This document shows positions 27,042 to 35,390 of a stretch of DNA of 64,000 nt, piece by piece. How positions within the stretch are numbered: the stretch's first letter is position 1; each line of letters opens with the position of its first letter. Location of the stretch: contig NZ_FNTD01000004.1 in NCBI RefSeq assembly GCF_900104815.1, positions 3,054,501-3,118,500 of the forward strand, read 5' to 3'. Source of the DNA: Streptomyces misionensis. GTDB lineage: Bacteria; Actinomycetota; Actinomycetes; Streptomycetales; Streptomycetaceae. The translations under genes and the position numbers were made by a program. The notes under the pieces are model-generated. The model did not search any database. It was not told the origin of the DNA and saw only the letters and a program-made list of their open reading frames with translations.

Positions 27042-28807
27042 CCCCCGCACAGGCCGTGGCCCATCTGTCCCCCGAGCGCTGGGCGACCGCCAACCGGCTG
27101 CTGATCCGCAAGGCGCTCGCCGAGTTCGCGCACGAGCGCCTGATCAGCCCCGAGGAGGACGGCGAGGGGTACGTCGTGCGCGGCGACGACGGGCTCACCG
27201 CGTACCGGTTCACCGCCGTGCGCCGCGCCCTGGACCACTGGCAGGTCGACGCCGGCTCGATCACCCGCCACCGCGACGGCCGCGAACTCCCGCTCGCCGC
27301 ACTGGACTTCTTCATCGAACTGAAGGAGTCCCTGGGGCTGAGCGACGAGATACTGCCGGTCTACCTGGAGGAGATCTCCTCCACCCTGGCCGGCACCTGC
27401 TACAAGCTCACCAAGCCCCGTGTCACGGCGGCCGAGCTGGCCGCGAGCGGCTTCCAGGCGATCGAGACGGGGATGACCGAGGGCCACCCCTGCTTCGTCG
27501 CCAACAACGGACGGCTCGGGTTCGGCGTCGACGAGTACCTGTCGTACGCCCCGGAGACCGCGCACCCGATCCGCCTGGTGTGGCTGGCCGCGCACCGCTC
27601 GCGGGCCGCGTTCACGGCGGGGGCCGGGATCGAGTACGAGGGCTTCGTCCGGGGTGAGCTGGGCGCGGCGACCGTCGAGCGGTTCCACCGGACGCTGACC
27701 GCGCAGGGGCTTGACCCCGCCGACTACCTCTTCCTGCCGGTCCACCCCTGGCAGTGGTGGAACAAGCTGTCGGTCACCTTCGCCGCGGAGATCGCCCGGC
27801 GCCACCTCGTCTGCCTCGGCGAGGGCGACGACGAGTACCTCGCCCAGCAGTCCATCCGGACCTTCTTCAACACCAGCGACCCGCACAAGCACTATGTGAA
27901 GACGGCCCTGTCCGTGCTCAACATGGGCTTCATGCGCGGGCTCTCCGCCGCCTACATGGAGGCCACCCCGGCCATCAACGACTGGCTCGCCCGGCTGATC
28001 GAGGACGACCCGGTGCTGAAGGGCACCGGCCTGACGATCATCCGGGAGCGGGCCGCCGTCGGCTACCGGCACCTGGAGTACGAGCGGGCCACCGACCGCC
28101 ACTCCCCCTACCGCAAGATGCTGGCCGCGCTGTGGCGGGAGAGCCCGGTGCCCTCCCTCGACGACGGCGAGTCGCTCGCCACGATGGCCTCCCTGCTGCA
28201 CGTGGACCACGAGGGCGCCTCCTTCGCGGGCGCGCTGATCGAGCGGTCCGGGCTGGCACCGGCCGACTGGCTGGCGACGTACCTGCGGGCGTACTACGTG
28301 CCGCTGCTGCACAGCTTCTACGCCTACGGCCTGGCGTTCATGCCGCACGGCGAGAACACCATCCTGGTGCTGCGGGACGGGGTCGTGCGGCGGGCGGTGT
28401 ACAAGGACATCGCCGAGGAGATCGTGGTGATGGACCCGGACACGCCGCTGCCGCCGGAGGTGGCGCGGATCCGGGCCGACGTCCCCGAGGACGAGCGGCT
28501 GCTGTCGGTCTTCACCGATGTCTTCGACTGCTTCTTCCGCTTCCTCGCCGCCCTCCTCGCCGCCGAGGGCGTCCTCACGGAGGACGAGTTCTGGCGGACG
28601 GTCGCGCGGACCACCCGCGCCTACCAGGAGGCGAATCCCGGACTGGCCGACCGGTTCCGCCGGTACGACGTGTTCGCGCCCGAGTTCGCGCTGTCCTGCC
28701 TCAACCGGCTCCAGCTGCGCGACAACCGGCAGATGGTGGACCTCGCCGACCCGTCGGGGGCGCTCCAGCTGGTGGGCACCCTGAGGAACCCCATCGCCGG
28801 GTTCTGA
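27038..28807 (+). CDS. desD: Desferrioxamine synthetase (NIS synthetase)
   Basis: A 589-residue IucA/IucC-type NRPS-independent siderophore synthetase that uses ATP to oligomerise and cyclise the hydroxamate units. Conserved pieces include GHPCFVANNGRLGFGVDEYL, LFLPVHPWQWWNKL, TFFNTSDPHKHYVKTALSV, and a C-terminal FhuF-like part with LLHSFYAYGLAFMPHGENT. It is last in the operon and is followed by a hairpin. Confidence 0.94.
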   Translation: MTPAQAVAHLSPERWATANRLLIRKALAEFAHERLISPEEDGEGYVVRGDDGLTAYRFTAVRRALDHWQVDAGSITRHRDGRELPLAALDFFIELKESLGLSDEILPVYLEEISSTLAGTCYKLTKPRVTAAELAASGFQAIETGMTEGHPCFVANNGRLGFGVDEYLSYAPETAHPIRLVWLAAHRSRAAFTAGAGIEYEGFVRGELGAATVERFHRTLTAQGLDPADYLFLPVHPWQWWNKLSVTFAAEIARRHLVCLGEGDDEYLAQQSIRTFFNTSDPHKHYVKTALSVLNMGFMRGLSAAYMEATPAINDWLARLIEDDPVLKGTGLTIIRERAAVGYRHLEYERATDRHSPYRKMLAALWRESPVPSLDDGESLATMASLLHVDHEGASFAGALIERSGLAPADWLATYLRAYYVPLLHSFYAYGLAFMPHGENTILVLRDGVVRRAVYKDIAEEIVVMDPDTPLPPEVARIRADVPEDERLLSVFTDVFDCFFRFLAALLAAEGVLTEDEFWRTVARTTRAYQEANPGLADRFRRYDVFAPEFALSCLNRLQLRDNRQMVDLADPSGALQLVGTLRNPIAGF

Positions 28808-28839
28808 GGCCCGGGGCCGCGAGGGCCCCAGGGACGGGC

Positions 28840-28872
28840 GGGCGCCCCGGAGTACGGTCCTCCGGGGCGCCC
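28840..28872. terminator. Terminator hairpin between desD and the hexosaminidase gene
   Basis: Perfect 12-bp stem GGGCGCCCCGGA / TCCGGGGCGCCC with a loop of about 9 nt between convergent genes. Confidence 0.8.
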
Positions 28873-28885
28873 GTCCACCTCCGTC

Positions 28886-30517
28886 TCAGCTCGTGGGCCA
28901 GGTCACCTGCGGCGACTTGTAGTAGCGGATGCCGAGGGCGTCCCAGCGCGGAGCCTGGGCGGCCAGGCGCACCTTGTAGGTGTCCCAGTCGTGGGTGGCC
29001 GCCGGCGACCAGCCCAGCTCGGCCGCGCCCGGCAGCCGCGGGAAGGCCATGTACTCGATGTCGGCGGACGTCTTCAGGGTCTCCGACCACAGGGGCGCCT
29101 CCACGCCCCTGACCGCCGACGCCGGCGCGCCCGGCAGATAGGCGCCGGGGTCCCAGTCGTACGACCTGCGCACCTCGACCAGGCCCGCCCAGGTGAGGCC
29201 GAGCTTGGTGTCCTTGGTGTACTTCATGTCCAGGTAGACCCGGTCGGCCGGGGACAGGATCAGCCCGGTGCCGTTGCGGGCGGCCCGTGCGACCTGGTCC
29301 TTCTCGGCCGCGCCGGTGCCGTCCAGGCCCCAGTACTGGGCGAGGGCGCCCTTGGCGGGGTGGGCGCCGGTGAGCTGGTGCCAGCCGATGACCGTCTTGC
29401 CGTACTTGGCGACGACCGGCTGCACCCGGTCCATGAACGTCACGTAGTCGGCGTGGCTGGTGGAGTGCGCCTCGTCGCCGCCGATGTGCAGGTAGCGGCC
29501 CGGGGTGAGCGCGGCCAGCTCCCGCACCACGTCGTCGACGAAGGTGTAGGTGACGTCCTTGGAGACGCACAGCGAGCTGAAGCCGACGCTGGTGCCGGTG
29601 TAGCGCGGGGGTGCCACGCCGTCGCAGTTGAGCTCGGCGTACGAGGCGAGGGCCGCGTTGGTGTGGCCGGGCATGTCGATCTCCGGGACGACCTCCACAT
29701 AGCGGGAGGCTGCGTAGGAGACGATCTGCCGGTACTGCGCCTTGGTGTAGTAGCCGCCCTTGCCGCCGCCGACCTCGGTGGCGCCGCCGTAGGCCGAAAG
29801 GCGCGGCCAGGAGTCGACGGCGATGCGCCAGCCCTGGTCGTCGCTGAGGTGCAGATGCAGCTCGTTGACCTTGTACAGGGCGAGTTCGTCGATGTACCGC
29901 TTCACCTGGTCGACGCCGAAGAAGTGCCGGGAGACGTCCAGCATGGCGCCGCGGTAGGCGTAGCGGGGGCGGTCCTCGATGGTGCCGCCGGCGATCCGCC
30001 AGCTTTGCCGGCTCACTGTCTTCCTCTCCACGGCGGCGGGCAGCAGCTGACGCAGCGTCTGCACACCGTGGAAGAGACCGGCCGGGGTGTCCGCGGTGAG
30101 GGTGACGCCGTCGGGGCCGCTGTGCAGCCGGTAGCCTTCGGCGCCCAGGCCGCTCTTGGCCAGGTGGAGCCGGATGCCGCCGCCGCCGTGGTCGGTGAGC
30201 GGCAGCGGATAGCCGGTGGAGGGCCGCAGGATGCCGGTGAGATAGGCGCCGACGCGGCGGACCTCGGCCGAGTCGTCGACCCGGACGGCGGTACCCCGGG
30301 TGATGCGGTACGGCGCTCCGCCGGGGGTGACGGAGGCGGGGGCGGGGACGACCCGGTCCAGGGGGACGGGGGCCTGGGCGCGGGCGCCCGCGGCGGCGGC
30401 GCGCGCCTCGGGCGCGGTGGGGGCGGCGCCGAGGGCGAAGGCGCCGGCCGCCGCGACGAGCAGCAGCGAACCGAGAACGCGGCCGGTTCGGGGAGTCGAG
30501 CTGTGGTTCCGTCTCAC
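28886..30517 (-). CDS. Secreted beta-N-acetylhexosaminidase (GH20)
   Basis: A 543-residue exoenzyme releasing N-acetylglucosamine from chitin oligomers or related glycans. GTG start at 30517 with GGGAG upstream. Residues 1-40 form a signal peptide (RVLGSLLLVAAAGAFALG, Ala-rich cleavage region). A GH20b-like domain is followed by the catalytic barrel: AMLDVSRHFFGVDQVKRYID, LHLHLSDDQGWRIAV, and the acid/base pair in HIGGDEAHST; a C-terminal Trp stretch (LTWAGLVEVRRSYDWDPGAY) shapes the sugar pocket. A DasR-type site lies 18 nt upstream. Confidence 0.92.
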   Translation of the reverse strand: MRRNHSSTPRTGRVLGSLLLVAAAGAFALGAAPTAPEARAAAAGARAQAPVPLDRVVPAPASVTPGGAPYRITRGTAVRVDDSAEVRRVGAYLTGILRPSTGYPLPLTDHGGGGIRLHLAKSGLGAEGYRLHSGPDGVTLTADTPAGLFHGVQTLRQLLPAAVERKTVSRQSWRIAGGTIEDRPRYAYRGAMLDVSRHFFGVDQVKRYIDELALYKVNELHLHLSDDQGWRIAVDSWPRLSAYGGATEVGGGKGGYYTKAQYRQIVSYAASRYVEVVPEIDMPGHTNAALASYAELNCDGVAPPRYTGTSVGFSSLCVSKDVTYTFVDDVVRELAALTPGRYLHIGGDEAHSTSHADYVTFMDRVQPVVAKYGKTVIGWHQLTGAHPAKGALAQYWGLDGTGAAEKDQVARAARNGTGLILSPADRVYLDMKYTKDTKLGLTWAGLVEVRRSYDWDPGAYLPGAPASAVRGVEAPLWSETLKTSADIEYMAFPRLPGAAELGWSPAATHDWDTYKVRLAAQAPRWDALGIRYYKSPQVTWPTS

Positions 30518-30535
30518 ATGCGCTCCCTTCGTATC

Positions 30536-30547
30536 TGGTCGAGACCA
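30536..30547. promoter_or_regulatory. DasR-type operator (dre)
   Basis: TGGTCGAGACCA, a palindrome close to the DasR consensus TGGTCTAGACCA, in the 62-nt gap between the divergent hexosaminidase and DUF4429 genes. It suggests induction of the hexosaminidase by aminosugar phosphates. Confidence 0.8.
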
Positions 30548-30579
30548 CTCTCCCGCAGATCCGGTGAAACAATCCCGCT

Positions 30580-31491
30580 ATGGCGGAAATCATCCAGAAG
30601 GACGGCACCTGGGTCTTCGACGGCGACGCCCTGCGGCTCACTCCGGGCCGGGACAAGTCGGTCGGGCCGCTGCGCCGGGAACTCGGCGAACTCGTGGTTC
30701 CGCTCGGCGCGTTGGCCTCCGTCTCCGTCGAGCAGGGCAGGAAGTCGGGGTGGCTGAGGCTGCGGCTGCGCGAGGGCGCCGACCCCCTGCTCCAGGCGAC
30801 CGGCGGCCGGCTCGGCGAGGCCGACGACCCCTACCGGCTGACCGTGCGGCCCGACCGGTACGGCGTCGCCGAGTACTTCGCGGACGAGGTGCGCAACGCC
30901 CTGCTGCTGGAGGGGGTTTCACCCGAGCCGGTCTCCGGCTATCTGCTGCCGGGACCGCCGCTGCCGGTGTCCGCGTCCGCCGGGGACGGCAGCGCGTACT
31001 TCGACGGGGAGCGGGTGCGGCTGGAGTGGAACTGGAAGACCGAGGACGTCAAAGCCGAGACCGGTACCCGGACCCTCCCGCTCGCCGAGATCCTCGGCGT
31101 GGAGTGGCGGCCGGCGTCCGGGCTGGAGAACGGGCACCTGCGGTTCGCGGTGCGGGGCGCCCCGGTCACCCAACGGGCCAAGTACGACCCGAACGCCGTG
31201 GAGCTGTGGGGCTTCCGCAAGGACCCGCTGATGGCGCTGGTGGCCGCCGCCGTACAGGCACGGCTGCCGCACCCCTCGGCGCCGGGGTCCGCCGGCCACC
31301 GCGAGGAGCTGCCCGCGCCGCGGTCGGCGCCGCCGCCGGAGCAGGGGCCCGCACCGGAGCAGGGGGCCGCCGAGGACACCCACGACGCGCTGCTGCGCCG
31401 GCTGCGGGAGCTGGGCGAGCTGCGCCGTGACGGGGTGCTGACCGAGGAGGAGTTCACGCTGGCCAAGCGGGCGGTGCTCGACAAGATGTGA
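30580..31491 (+). CDS. DUF4429 protein with C-terminal SHOCT motif
   Basis: A 303-residue cytoplasmic protein. Two similar halves are visible: GTWVFDGDALRLTPGRD with LGALASVSVEQGRKSG, and SAYFDGERVRLEWNWKTEDV with LAEILGVEWRPASG, the DUF4429 duplication. A Pro/Glu/Ala-rich linker leads to LLRRLRELGELRRDGVLTEE, a SHOCT oligomerisation motif. Function unknown. It is divergent from the hexosaminidase, with the DasR-type site 32 nt upstream, so shared control is possible. Confidence 0.8.
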   Translation: MAEIIQKDGTWVFDGDALRLTPGRDKSVGPLRRELGELVVPLGALASVSVEQGRKSGWLRLRLREGADPLLQATGGRLGEADDPYRLTVRPDRYGVAEYFADEVRNALLLEGVSPEPVSGYLLPGPPLPVSASAGDGSAYFDGERVRLEWNWKTEDVKAETGTRTLPLAEILGVEWRPASGLENGHLRFAVRGAPVTQRAKYDPNAVELWGFRKDPLMALVAAAVQARLPHPSAPGSAGHREELPAPRSAPPPEQGPAPEQGAAEDTHDALLRRLRELGELRRDGVLTEEEFTLAKRAVLDKM

Positions 31492-31600
31492 GGTGAGCCA
31501 CAGGGCATGGGCGGGACTCCCCAGCCCCGCCCGGCCGTTGGCTGCCCGATATCGGGCAGGATTCTTGCGAAACCGTCTCCGGTACCCGAGGATCTACCGG

Positions 31601-31858
31601 GTGCACGACGAACTCGTAGATCATCTGATGCGATCCACGCCCCTGGCCAGGGGCGAGGCGCTGCGGGTGATCCAGGACGTGCTCGCCTACTTCGACGAGT
31701 CGACGGAGGACTTCGTCCGTCGCCGCCACCGCGAGCTCCAGGCCCAGGGCCTGGTGAACGCGGAGATCTTCGAACGGATCGGGGCGGACCTCAGATATCG
31801 AGCGGTGGCACCGCCCGAGCTGACGCTCAGGCAGCTGCGCCGCATCGTCTACGGCTAG
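31601..31858 (+). CDS. Small conserved actinobacterial protein
   Basis: An 85-residue protein. GTG 31601 is preferred because the conserved part begins VHDELVDHLMRSTPLARGEA; an open frame extends further upstream, but its sequence looks non-coding. It is helical and charged (RRRHRELQAQGLVNAEIFER) and ends TLRQLRRIVYG. No known domain. It sits 12 nt before the glmS-type gene and may be co-expressed with it. Confidence 0.7.
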   Translation: MHDELVDHLMRSTPLARGEALRVIQDVLAYFDESTEDFVRRRHRELQAQGLVNAEIFERIGADLRYRAVAPPELTLRQLRRIVYG

Positions 31859-31870
31859 GAATACCTGTCT

Positions 31871-33688
31871 ATGTGCGGAATTGTCGGTTACATCGGGAAG
31901 CGTGACGTCGCCCCCCTCCTCCTGGAGGGCCTCCAGCGGCTGGAGTACCGCGGGTACGACTCCGCGGGCGTCGTCGTCACCTCCCCGAAGACGCCCGGCC
32001 TGAAGATGGTCAAGGCCAAGGGCCGGGTGCGCGACCTGGAGGCGAAGATCCCGGCGCGCTTCAAGGGCACCACCGGCATCGCCCACACCCGCTGGGCCAC
32101 CCACGGCGCCCCCTCCGATGTGAACGCCCACCCGCACATGTCGGCCGACAACAAGGTCGCCGTCGTCCACAACGGCATCATCGACAACGCCGCCGACCTG
32201 CGCCGCAAGCTGGAGGCGGACGGCGTCGAGTTCCTCTCCGAGACCGACACCGAGGTGCTCACCCACCTCATCGCCCGCTCGACCGCCGAGAAGCTCGAGG
32301 ACAAGGTCCGCCAGGCGGTCCGGCTGATCGAGGGCACGTACGGCATCGCCGTGCTGCACGCCGACTTCCCCGACCGGATCGTGGTGGCCCGCAACGGCTC
32401 CCCGGTCGTCCTCGGCATCGGCGAGAAGGAGATGTTCGTCGCCTCCGACATCGCCGCCCTGGTCATGCACACCCGCCAGATAGTGACCCTGGACGACGGC
32501 GAGATGGCCACCCTCAAGGCCGACGACTTCCGCACCTACACCACCGAGGGCACCCGCACCACGAGCGAGCCCACCACGGTGGAGTGGGAGGCCGAGTCGT
32601 ACGACATGGGCGGCCACGACACCTACATGCACAAGGAGATCTTCGAGCAGGCCGACGCGGTCGACCGCGTGCTGCGCGGCCGGATCGACGACCGGTTCTC
32701 CACCGTGCACCTCGGCGGCCTCAACCTGGGCGCCCGCGAGGCCCGGCAGATCCGCCGGGTGAAGATCCTCGGCTGCGGCACCTCGTACCACGCGGGCATG
32801 ATCGGCGCCCAGATGATCGAGGAGCTGGCCCGCATCCCCGCCGACGCCGAGCCGGCCTCCGAGTTCCGCTACCGCAACGCGGTCGTGGACCCCGACACCC
32901 TGTACGTCGCCGTCTCCCAGTCCGGTGAGACGTACGACGTCCTCGCCGCCGTGCAGGAGCTCAAGCGCAAGGGCGCGCGGGTCTTCGGCGTCGTCAACGT
33001 GGTCGGTTCGGCGATCGCGCGCGAGGCGGACGCCGGCATCTACGTGCACGCGGGCCCCGAGGTCTGCGTCGTGTCGACCAAGTGCTTCACCAACACCACG
33101 GTCGCCTTCGCCCTGCTCGCCCTGCACCTGGGCCGCACCCGCGACCTCTCGGTGCGCGACGGCAAGCGGATCATCGAGGGCCTGCGCAAGCTGCCCGGGC
33201 AGATCACCGAGATCCTCAAGCAGGAGGAGCAGATCAGGGAGCTGGCCGAGCTGTACGCCGACGCCCGCTCGATGCTCTTCATCGGCCGGGTCCGCGGCTA
33301 CCCGGTCGCCCGTGAGGCCTCCCTCAAGCTGAAGGAGGTCTCCTACATCCACGCCGAGGCCTACCCGGCCTCCGAGCTGAAGCACGGCCCGCTGGCGCTG
33401 ATCGAGCCGGCCCTGCCGACGGTCGCGATCGTCCCCGACGACGACCTGCTGGAGAAGAACCGCGCCGCGCTGGAGGAGATCAAGGCCCGCGAGGGCAAGA
33501 TCCTCGCGGTGGCCCACCAGCACCAGGAGAAGGCCGACCAGACCATCGTCGTCCCCAAGAACGAGGACGAGCTCGACCCGATCCTGATGGGCATCCCGCT
33601 CCAGCTCCTCGCCTACCACACGGCGAAGGCGCTCGGCCGGGACATCGACAAGCCGAGGAACCTGGCGAAGTCGGTGACGGTCGAGTAA
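31871..33688 (+). CDS. glmS: Glutamine-fructose-6-phosphate aminotransferase
   Basis: A 605-residue enzyme making glucosamine-6-phosphate from fructose-6-phosphate and glutamine. Cys2 is the amidotransferase nucleophile in MCGIVGYIGKRDVAP. RLEYRGYDSAG and HTRWATHG follow, then two SIS domains (GCGTSYHAGMIGA, VSQSGETYDV, VSTKCFTNT, LKEVSYIHAEAYPASELKHG) and the conserved end LAKSVTVE. Its position beside a DasR-linked hexosaminidase and adpA fits the second glmS copy of Streptomyces. The ribosome-binding site is weak. Confidence 0.93.
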   Translation: MCGIVGYIGKRDVAPLLLEGLQRLEYRGYDSAGVVVTSPKTPGLKMVKAKGRVRDLEAKIPARFKGTTGIAHTRWATHGAPSDVNAHPHMSADNKVAVVHNGIIDNAADLRRKLEADGVEFLSETDTEVLTHLIARSTAEKLEDKVRQAVRLIEGTYGIAVLHADFPDRIVVARNGSPVVLGIGEKEMFVASDIAALVMHTRQIVTLDDGEMATLKADDFRTYTTEGTRTTSEPTTVEWEAESYDMGGHDTYMHKEIFEQADAVDRVLRGRIDDRFSTVHLGGLNLGAREARQIRRVKILGCGTSYHAGMIGAQMIEELARIPADAEPASEFRYRNAVVDPDTLYVAVSQSGETYDVLAAVQELKRKGARVFGVVNVVGSAIAREADAGIYVHAGPEVCVVSTKCFTNTTVAFALLALHLGRTRDLSVRDGKRIIEGLRKLPGQITEILKQEEQIRELAELYADARSMLFIGRVRGYPVAREASLKLKEVSYIHAEAYPASELKHGPLALIEPALPTVAIVPDDDLLEKNRAALEEIKAREGKILAVAHQHQEKADQTIVVPKNEDELDPILMGIPLQLLAYHTAKALGRDIDKPRNLAKSVTVE

Positions 33689-33700
33689 GCGGACCAAAAG

Positions 33701-33729
33701 GGACCCCCGTGCGCGGCGCACGGGGGTCC
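33701..33729. terminator. Terminator hairpin after glmS
   Basis: Perfect 13-bp stem GGACCCCCGTGCG / CGCACGGGGGTCC with a 3-nt loop and a TTC after it. It lies between convergent genes. Confidence 0.88.
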
Positions 33730-33737
33730 TTCGCGTG

Positions 33738-34265
33738 TCAGGGGATGACGATCACCGGCCGCCGCGCCCGGCGGGCGAGCCGCCCCGCGACGGAGCCGAA
33801 GATCCGGCCCACGATGCCCTGGGTGGAGCCGACGACGATCGCGTCCGCCTCGTACTCCCGCCCCACCTCTTCGAGTTCGTGGCAGATGTCCCCGCCGCGC
33901 TCGACCAGGATCCACGGCACCTCGGAGAGGTAGTCCGCGCAGGCCAGTTCGAGACCGAGGACCTCCGTGCGGTGGTCCGGTACGTCCACGAAGACCGGGG
34001 GCTCGCAGCCCGCCCACACGGTGGTCGGCAGCCGGTTGGCGACGTGCACGATGATCAGGCCGGAGTGGGAGCGGTGGGCCATGCCTATCGCATAGGCGAG
34101 GGCGCGCTCGCTGGAGGTGGAGCCGTCGAAGCCGACGACGACCCCGTGCCGGAAGGCTGGATCGCAGGATTGGCGTGACTCGTCCGCCGCCAGGGGATCG
34201 GCCGCCGTGGGATCGGCGACCGGCCGCTTGCGGTCCGCGGGTTCGAAGAATTCGTGACCGGCCAT
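33738..34265 (-). CDS. Universal stress protein
   Basis: A 175-residue single-domain UspA-type protein starting at MAGHEFFEP. GVVVGFDGSTSSERALAYAI holds the first strand and Asp, and the nucleotide-binding motif is seen in IVVGSTQGIVGRIFGSVAGR followed by PVIVIP. A 40-residue N-terminal extension has no recognised domain. Likely ATP-binding stress factor; partner unknown. Confidence 0.85.
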   Translation of the reverse strand: MAGHEFFEPADRKRPVADPTAADPLAADESRQSCDPAFRHGVVVGFDGSTSSERALAYAIGMAHRSHSGLIIVHVANRLPTTVWAGCEPPVFVDVPDHRTEVLGLELACADYLSEVPWILVERGGDICHELEEVGREYEADAIVVGSTQGIVGRIFGSVAGRLARRARRPVIVIP

Positions 34266-34595
34266 GGCTGTCTCGGCGTTGTGATCCTTTATGGGATGGA
34301 CGACAGTGTGCAGCGGAGCTGTCCGGGAAACATCTTCCCCACCCCATACCCCCAAGGGTACGGCGGCACGCCTCCCGAGCCCAGATCCCTTGCACGCTCC
34401 GTAAGCGGTCCCCGACGTCCGTAGGGGTTCACCGGAGCATGCACGAGCCGCGCCCGTAACGCAATGCTCGCTGCCCCGTACAGGCGGTTTGCACGGGATT
34501 CACAGCCGCACGGCCGGTGACCGACCGGTCGGACGGGCGTTGAAGGGGGTGAGCCACCGCCACAGCGAGCCACGAGGCGCCACAGGGAGTACGAG
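34266..34595. other. Intergenic region between usp-like and membrane-protein genes
   Basis: A 330-nt divergent promoter region. I see a near-palindrome CCGACCGGTCGG near 34517, but no convincing gene, hairpin with U-tract or known operator. Confidence 0.5.
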
Positions 34596-35012
34596 ATGCC
34601 CGGTCCCCGGACCGACGAGGAGCCCGCCGCGCCGGACAGCGCGAGCGAACTGATCCGCTGGGCCGCCTTCAGCTGCGTCCTCGTCCCCGTGGTCCTGGTC
34701 TGGTACGGCACCTCGCTGGCCGGTGCCACGGGCACCGCGCTGGGCCTGGCCGCCGTCACCGCCGTCTGCCGGCTGCTGCTGCGCCGCTCGGAGCGAGGTG
34801 CGCGAGGTGCGCGCGGCACCCGGGGCGCACGGGCGGGCCGGGGTGTGCGAGGGGGCCGGCGGGCGCGGGGAGCGCGCGGCGCACGGCGGGGGGCCGACGG
34901 CGCGGGCGGGGGCCACGGGCGCGGTGCCCGGCACGGGGGCGCACGCGGGGCGGACCGTTCCGGCGTGCAAAGAGGCGGACGTCACACGCGGGAGCGGACA
35001 CCGGTCGACTGA
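34596..35012 (+). CDS. Small membrane protein with Arg/Gly-rich tail
   Basis: A 138-residue hypothetical protein. Two hydrophobic segments (IRWAAFSCVLVPVVLVWYG at about residues 19-37, then ATGTALGLAAVTAVCRLLL) are followed by a strongly basic low-complexity tail of RGARGTRG-type repeats with Gly and Arg. The tail could lie against the membrane or bind nucleic acid, but may simply reflect GC-rich drift. It is upstream of adpA on the same strand with a long gap between, so it is probably a separate unit. Confidence 0.6.
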   Translation: MPGPRTDEEPAAPDSASELIRWAAFSCVLVPVVLVWYGTSLAGATGTALGLAAVTAVCRLLLRRSERGARGARGTRGARAGRGVRGGRRARGARGARRGADGAGGGHGRGARHGGARGADRSGVQRGGRHTRERTPVD

Positions 35013-35390
35013 CCGGTTTCCACGCTTACAAGCGCTTCTTTTCAGCCAACTTCTGGTTCTCGCCCAAAGGTGCTCCTGACCACCCCTCAACCCCCGTTCC
35101 ACCTGCACGGAAAGGGTCTGTGGGGCGCTGCGCACCCTACGCGCTTTGGCCACTGCCACGAGGCGCACTTCCCTGCACGGCTCGCGAGTGCAACCCTTCG
35201 TGATCGAATGCTTCACGCCAAGTTGTCATGTCGACAATGTGCCGCATTTGGAACTGGTCACCGTGTGTTCGCGGGACCCAGTAGATTCGATCTTGACTGT
35301 CTTACGGCGGGGGACTCGTGCAGGACCGAGGGGAAACGTGCAGGAGCGACACAACCGAGGAGCCGCGACCACCGAGGGGGGCTTAGCAGT
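35013..35390. promoter_or_regulatory. Long adpA upstream region
   Basis: A 378-nt stretch of clearly lower GC than the genes around it. It contains an inverted repeat TTGTC-N5-GACAA at 35223-35237 and a TTGACT hexamer near 35291. adpA genes are known for long leaders with several regulator sites; the exact promoter cannot be fixed here. Confidence 0.55.

Noticed and set aside
34517..34528. CCGACCGGTCGG palindrome upstream of the membrane-protein gene as a regulator site.
   Set aside because: Only a GC-rich 12-nt palindrome with no second copy or known consensus; chance occurrence is likely.
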